Source: Clostridia bacterium
Lineage (GTDB): Bacteria > Bacillota > Clostridia > Oscillospirales > Acutalibacteraceae
Direction: 5' to 3'
NCBI GenBank assembly: GCA_900770165.1
Contig: CAAGJJ010000175.1
Location: 1-64,000 of the forward strand
Length of the DNA: 64,000 nt
Part shown: in pieces, positions 60,397-64,000 of the stretch
Position numbering within the stretch: position 1 is the stretch's first letter
Layout of the letters: each line of letters opens with the position of its first letter
The notes under the pieces: model-generated
Databases searched by the model: none
Seen by the model: the letters and a program-made list of their open reading frames with translations, nothing else
What the model was told of the DNA's origin: nothing
Made by a program: the position numbers and the translations under genes

Positions 60397-62901
60397 TTAA
60401 GCTGTAATAGGCTTACGTTTTTCATCATTAGGGTTTGTACTCATAATTCTATATAAATCATTATCTTTTGGTAATTTATAATCGAAAGGAATAAGTACTG
60501 CGTTATTATAAATAAGCCCCATACCGGCAGGTTTTTCTTTAATGTAATCAATCAATGCATCAGAGACATTATATAGCTGCTGTATCTGGCTTCTGCCTAC
60601 AGGAGACTGATTAAGGAAAATAAAGAATCCTGTGTTATTAAACATAGCTGTTCCCTGACTGCTCTTAAGTAAGTCTGCAACATCCTGTGTAATACCAGTC
60701 ATAATACCGTTATACTTACGCACACGTTTAAAGTATGCCATAATTGTTGTAGCTGAACTTTCAGTCTGGAAGAATAAATGGAACTCATCCAGATATACCC
60801 ATATAGCTTTATTTGTTCCATACTTATCATTATTTTCCTTATTTTTAACAATGGTTGTCCAGATATTTGATAAACATACCTTCATAGCCATTTCCTTCAT
60901 TTTTTCAGGAAGATATAAAAGATTAAATACTGTAAGTCTGTTCTTATTTTCAAAATTTGTTCTATGAGCAAATAAATTATAATTACCTATACAGTATGGT
61001 TCAACTGCCATAGCAATCTTATTACCTTCAGGTGTATTATCAGCTAAAAGACAATCATAGAAATCTACCAATGTAGGGCTTATAGATGTATCAATATCAA
61101 CTATATCACCGTTATTTCTACGTTCTGTCATAACTGCAATATATTCTTCATACATCTTATTTACTGCTCTATGAATTACATTTACTTCAAATGAATTACA
61201 TTCTCTTCCTTTACCTAAAATAGATTCAACAAGTCCTACCATGTAATCACATTTTTCTACTAACGGACTTGCCTTTGGATTAGACCATTCCATAGACATA
61301 TCACATGGATTAATATGTAAGTCTGAATTAGGTTCAAGGTCAACTACATTACCACCAAAAGCTTCAGCAATAACCCTGTATTCATTCTCAGGGTCAAGGA
61401 TAATCATATCATCATCACCATCAAGTAAATTAGGTATAATCTCTCCCTTTGTAATGAATGATTTACCTGAACCTGACTGACCAAATACAAGACCATTTGC
61501 AAGCTTACTACGTTTACGGTCATACATAATCATGTTTTTACTTATGGCATTAACACCATAAAAATGACCTTTCTTATCTACCAATTCCTGTATATTGAAT
61601 GGGAATAATGCACAACAGTCATCTGAAGTTAAAGCTCTGTCAAATACTATTGTTTTATTACCTAAAAGCAGGGAACTTTGTAATCCCTGTTTCTGCTGTC
61701 CTCTTAAAGAATTAGGATTAACTGAATAATCTCCGCATTTAAGAACATACTGGTTTTCCAAATCTTTAAGTTCTGTTTCATCTTCTGCAATAAGTGTAAT
61801 TGTCATTGTTGCATAGAATAACTTCTTACCATCTACAACTACATCTTTTCTTAACTGTGCTGCTTCTTCCCTAGCCTGTGCTAAATCCTCATTCATTAAA
61901 TCAGGTGAATAGCCTTCCTTATAGGCAGCCTTACTTGCCTTCATTACATCAGCCTTTATAGATGTATTCATCATTTTTACATTTCTTATGGCTGTTTTTC
62001 TTGGTACTGCTCCAAGCCTTATTGTTGTTACCATTTCATAAGGAAGATTGGTTGTATCTGTTAAGAATTTTGTATCAAGTGACTGTGGCAGGTCAACATA
62101 TGAAAATGTTCTGCAAACTCTGTTATCTCCCAGTCTTATATATTCAATTCCCTTATTAGAACATTTTTCTATAGCCTGTGGTGCTATAAGGTCTTTAGGA
62201 GAAATACCATTCTTTTTCATAAGTTCCCTGTCAAGTTCTTCTACTGAAGTACCTTCATCATCTATAACATTAACAGATTTATACTTCTCAAATTCCTTTT
62301 CAAATGGTATAAGCTGATTTCCTTTAAGAATTTCGCTCATCAAACGAAGTCTTGTAAAAGTATCAACCTTCTTTATACCTACTTTATTAATTCTCTTAAT
62401 AGAAGCATCAAGTTCTATATCAAGCGTATTAAAAGAAGTCTTTGCATCATCAAGGCTTCTTGCTCTTACTGAAAGAATAATATACTTACTCTTTTCTATA
62501 TCAGAATGTCCTTCAGATATTTTCTTATCAATAATTTTATTATATTCTTCACAGAATTTATCTGTACTCATACCTTTAAGTTTAATATGATAATTTTCTG
62601 CAAGATTATCTTTAGTATTTTTCTTATTAACTATAACAAGTGTTATATCAACACTTTCCGGGAATTTGTTTACAAACTTTGTATATTCCACAAGTAAATC
62701 TTCCTGCTTATCTTCTGGTTCAGTAATAAAATTACTGTCTTCAAGCTCATATAACTTACTGAAGGTATCTTTATCTACCTGTATAAGTCCGTCTTCATAT
62801 ACTTCTTCAAACTTAAGGCAGTCCTGTATACTTTTGTCTATAAGTTTCTGCTGTTTGGTAAGCTTTTTATTCTTACCTTTCTGCTCTGTATTCTTTTTCA
62901 T
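60397..62901 (-). CDS. virB4: VirB4/TraE-type conjugation ATPase
   Basis: 834 residues. Lys-rich start, N-terminal TraG-N/CagE-like domain (about 60-450), then P-loop LVFGQSGSGKSFITKG (about 470-485), Walker B VYLDEFHLFF and C-terminal GITQDVADLLKS. VirB4 powers substrate translocation and contacts PrgI. Length typical (about 800). Preceded by palindrome leader copy 4. Confidence 0.92.
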   Translation of the reverse strand: MKKNTEQKGKNKKLTKQQKLIDKSIQDCLKFEEVYEDGLIQVDKDTFSKLYELEDSNFITEPEDKQEDLLVEYTKFVNKFPESVDITLVIVNKKNTKDNLAENYHIKLKGMSTDKFCEEYNKIIDKKISEGHSDIEKSKYIILSVRARSLDDAKTSFNTLDIELDASIKRINKVGIKKVDTFTRLRLMSEILKGNQLIPFEKEFEKYKSVNVIDDEGTSVEELDRELMKKNGISPKDLIAPQAIEKCSNKGIEYIRLGDNRVCRTFSYVDLPQSLDTKFLTDTTNLPYEMVTTIRLGAVPRKTAIRNVKMMNTSIKADVMKASKAAYKEGYSPDLMNEDLAQAREEAAQLRKDVVVDGKKLFYATMTITLIAEDETELKDLENQYVLKCGDYSVNPNSLRGQQKQGLQSSLLLGNKTIVFDRALTSDDCCALFPFNIQELVDKKGHFYGVNAISKNMIMYDRKRSKLANGLVFGQSGSGKSFITKGEIIPNLLDGDDDMIILDPENEYRVIAEAFGGNVVDLEPNSDLHINPCDMSMEWSNPKASPLVEKCDYMVGLVESILGKGRECNSFEVNVIHRAVNKMYEEYIAVMTERRNNGDIVDIDTSISPTLVDFYDCLLADNTPEGNKIAMAVEPYCIGNYNLFAHRTNFENKNRLTVFNLLYLPEKMKEMAMKVCLSNIWTTIVKNKENNDKYGTNKAIWVYLDEFHLFFQTESSATTIMAYFKRVRKYNGIMTGITQDVADLLKSSQGTAMFNNTGFFIFLNQSPVGRSQIQQLYNVSDALIDYIKEKPAGMGLIYNNAVLIPFDYKLPKDNDLYRIMSTNPNDEKRKPITA

Positions 62902-62964
62902 ATTAATTTAATCCTCACATTCATAGATTTAAAAATTACTATTTACAATGTGAGTATGTTACCA

Positions 62965-63015
62965 ATTTGATTGATTTCTTAATGTTTTCAAAATTGAAAA
63001 CGAAATCAATCAAAT
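62965..63015. repeat. Nested palindrome, copy 4
   Basis: ATTTGATTGATTTC/GAAATCAATCAAAT with inner GTTTTCAA/TTGAAAAC. Followed by AAGTTTTATCTA...ATTTACC/GGTAAAT...TAGATAAAACTT. Confidence 0.85.
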
Positions 63016-63158
63016 CTAAGTTTTATCTATGATATTTACCTTTGGTAAATCTAATAGATAAAACTTATGCAATTTACTTTATTTCTTTCTTCCAAAAGGA
63101 CGTACCTCTCTTAATGTTTTCAAAATTAAAAACAGAATCAATCAGTTTTATGCAAGAA

Positions 63159-63190
63159 TAAAAAAAGAGACTACAAAAGTAATCTCTTTC
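63159..63190 (-). terminator. Intrinsic terminator
   Basis: AAAGAGATTAC/GTAGTCTCTTTTTT stem on the minus strand, after the 63197 stop. Confidence 0.75.
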
Positions 63191-63196
63191 AAAAAA

Positions 63197-64000
63197 TCAA
63201 ATAAGAATTTTACTATGCTGCCTTAATCTTCCATCAGTAATTTCAAAGCTTGTACTAGGGATGTAATAATTTACAGGAATCTGAGCAGTATTTAATATCT
63301 GTAAAGACAATTCATATTCATCATCTCTTATTTTCTGAATATTAATCTCTTCATATTCTTTAAGCCTGCTTAATGCTACAAGATTTTCAAAAATCTGTGT
63401 CTGTGTATTTGTAGGGAAAAGTATATACTCACCTTTGCTTGTTTTTATTTCTTTGGTGCGTGTAAGGCTGCTTAATCTGCTTACATACATTTCAAGTTCC
63501 GGGTCATTTTCTATGATTCTACGCTGTGGTAGTATCCTATGTAAATCCTGTTTCATTTCAATAACAGTTATACCCTTTAAATTACCGGTCATCTTAGCAT
63601 TTATAAGATTAAGATTATGATTAGTCGGAAACTGTCTCTGGATTTTATTAATCTGTTCAATTACCTGTCTTGGAAGTGTTTCATGTTCAGACTTTATAAT
63701 ATTAAAATATAATTCATTTAACTGTTGTAATCTTTCTACAGTATTTATTACTGATATACTGTCAAAATATCTTGTATCAAACTGCTGCTTATCACATACT
63801 GTCTGGATTTTTTGTATATTTCTTACTAATATCTGCTGTTTGTTATATAATTCCTTAACTTCCTTCTCAAGTTTTTCATTCTTAAGCTGTAAAACGGTTC
63901 TTGCACCGTGGTCTGTTGCACCGTTTAATATTTCACATTCATATCCAAGCTTTTCTGCCATATAATCATAAAGTCTTTTATGCATGGTCTGTAAATACTT
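63197..64000 (-). CDS. Probable relaxase (Mob/Pre-like), C-terminal part
   Basis: The frame stays open to the right edge, and the first ATG (63983-63985) has no ribosome binding site, so the true start lies beyond the window. The visible part starts with LYDYMAEKLGYECEILNGATDHG followed by LKNEKLEKEVKEL, a segment resembling that after the catalytic domain of Mob/Pre-type relaxases, then a helical region. The catalytic domain is not visible; the function is inferred from this segment and the neighbouring T4SS genes. Confidence 0.5.
   Translation of the reverse strand, partial: KYLQTMHKRLYDYMAEKLGYECEILNGATDHGARTVLQLKNEKLEKEVKELYNKQQILVRNIQKIQTVCDKQQFDTRYFDSISVINTVERLQQLNELYFNIIKSEHETLPRQVIEQINKIQRQFPTNHNLNLINAKMTGNLKGITVIEMKQDLHRILPQRRIIENDPELEMYVSRLSSLTRTKEIKTSKGEYILFPTNTQTQIFENLVALSRLKEYEEINIQKIRDDEYELSLQILNTAQIPVNYYIPSTSFEITDGRLRQHSKILI

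Larger units (their letters stand above)
62902..63196. other. Leader region with palindrome copy 4 and terminator
   Basis: TATGTTACCAATTTGATTG palindrome (62965-63015), second hairpin (63020-63066), a half-copy of the palindrome (63108-63145), and terminator of the upstream gene at 63159-63190. Confidence 0.6.

Overview
The window is AT-rich (roughly 30% GC by eye). Nearly every gene lies on the minus strand; the only clear plus-strand genes are the two of an IS200/IS605 insertion. Purine-rich ribosome binding sites, short terminators with T-tracts, a Tad-type ATPase, PrgI-like and VirB2-like proteins and DUF3990-like proteins point to a gut-type Firmicute, most likely a Lachnospiraceae relative. 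This host assignment is inference. Content and one-way layout suggest a large conjugative plasmid or integrative element rather than core chromosome. No replication initiator, functional integrase or attachment site was recognised.

Reading in the direction of transcription (right to left): 64000-52782 starts with what is probably the C-terminal part of a relaxase, then VirB4, a degenerate-GGDEF protein and a 1682-residue membrane-anchored NlpC/P60 hydrolase. 52323-44182 holds the VirD4 coupling protein, VirB6-like, PrgI/VirB3-like and VirB2-like proteins and a lipoprotein. 44181-41822 is a 2.4 kb non-coding stretch with a roughly 800-nt, heavily folded RNA candidate (GOLLD-like). 41821-34577 carries a RecD-like helicase, an SSB-like protein and small unknowns. 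36613-32242 is a split tRNA array of nine tRNAs, including an initiator-type tRNA-Met and one tRNA with an abnormal anticodon loop. The array also holds a 563-nt structured RNA (ROOL-like), a tRNA-like minihelix, and three copies of a small RNA motif showing compensatory base changes.

31752-8468 is an accessory region: an XRE/NYN-PIN pair, a degenerate tyrosine recombinase, DUF3791/DUF3990-like ADP-ribosyltransferase-fold genes, a J-domain protein with a CbxX-type AAA+ ATPase, an HEPN-like/CBS fusion, guanylate kinase-like, TnpA/TnpB, a duplicated ART-like gene pair, a flotillin, an XRE/HipA-like pair, a JAMM-like protein, TraX and a RuvC-like nuclease. 7781-3471 is a Tad-type pilus locus (CpaF ATPase, TadB/C platform, two very small pilin-like peptides, two TadE-like proteins). 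The left edge has unknown genes, a GT-C-like membrane protein and a lipoprotein cut by the window start.

Two regulatory layers stand out. A recurrent dyad, AAAAAGSCTTTTT-like, sits about 33 nt upstream of a TATAAT-like -10 in front of at least fifteen genes that lack a TTGACA box. This looks like an element-wide activator-dependent regulon. Large nested palindromes of about 50-130 bp lie just upstream of four genes or operons, three of them in the T4SS region. Classical TTGACA/TATAAT promoters are confined to a few genes and to the tRNA array.
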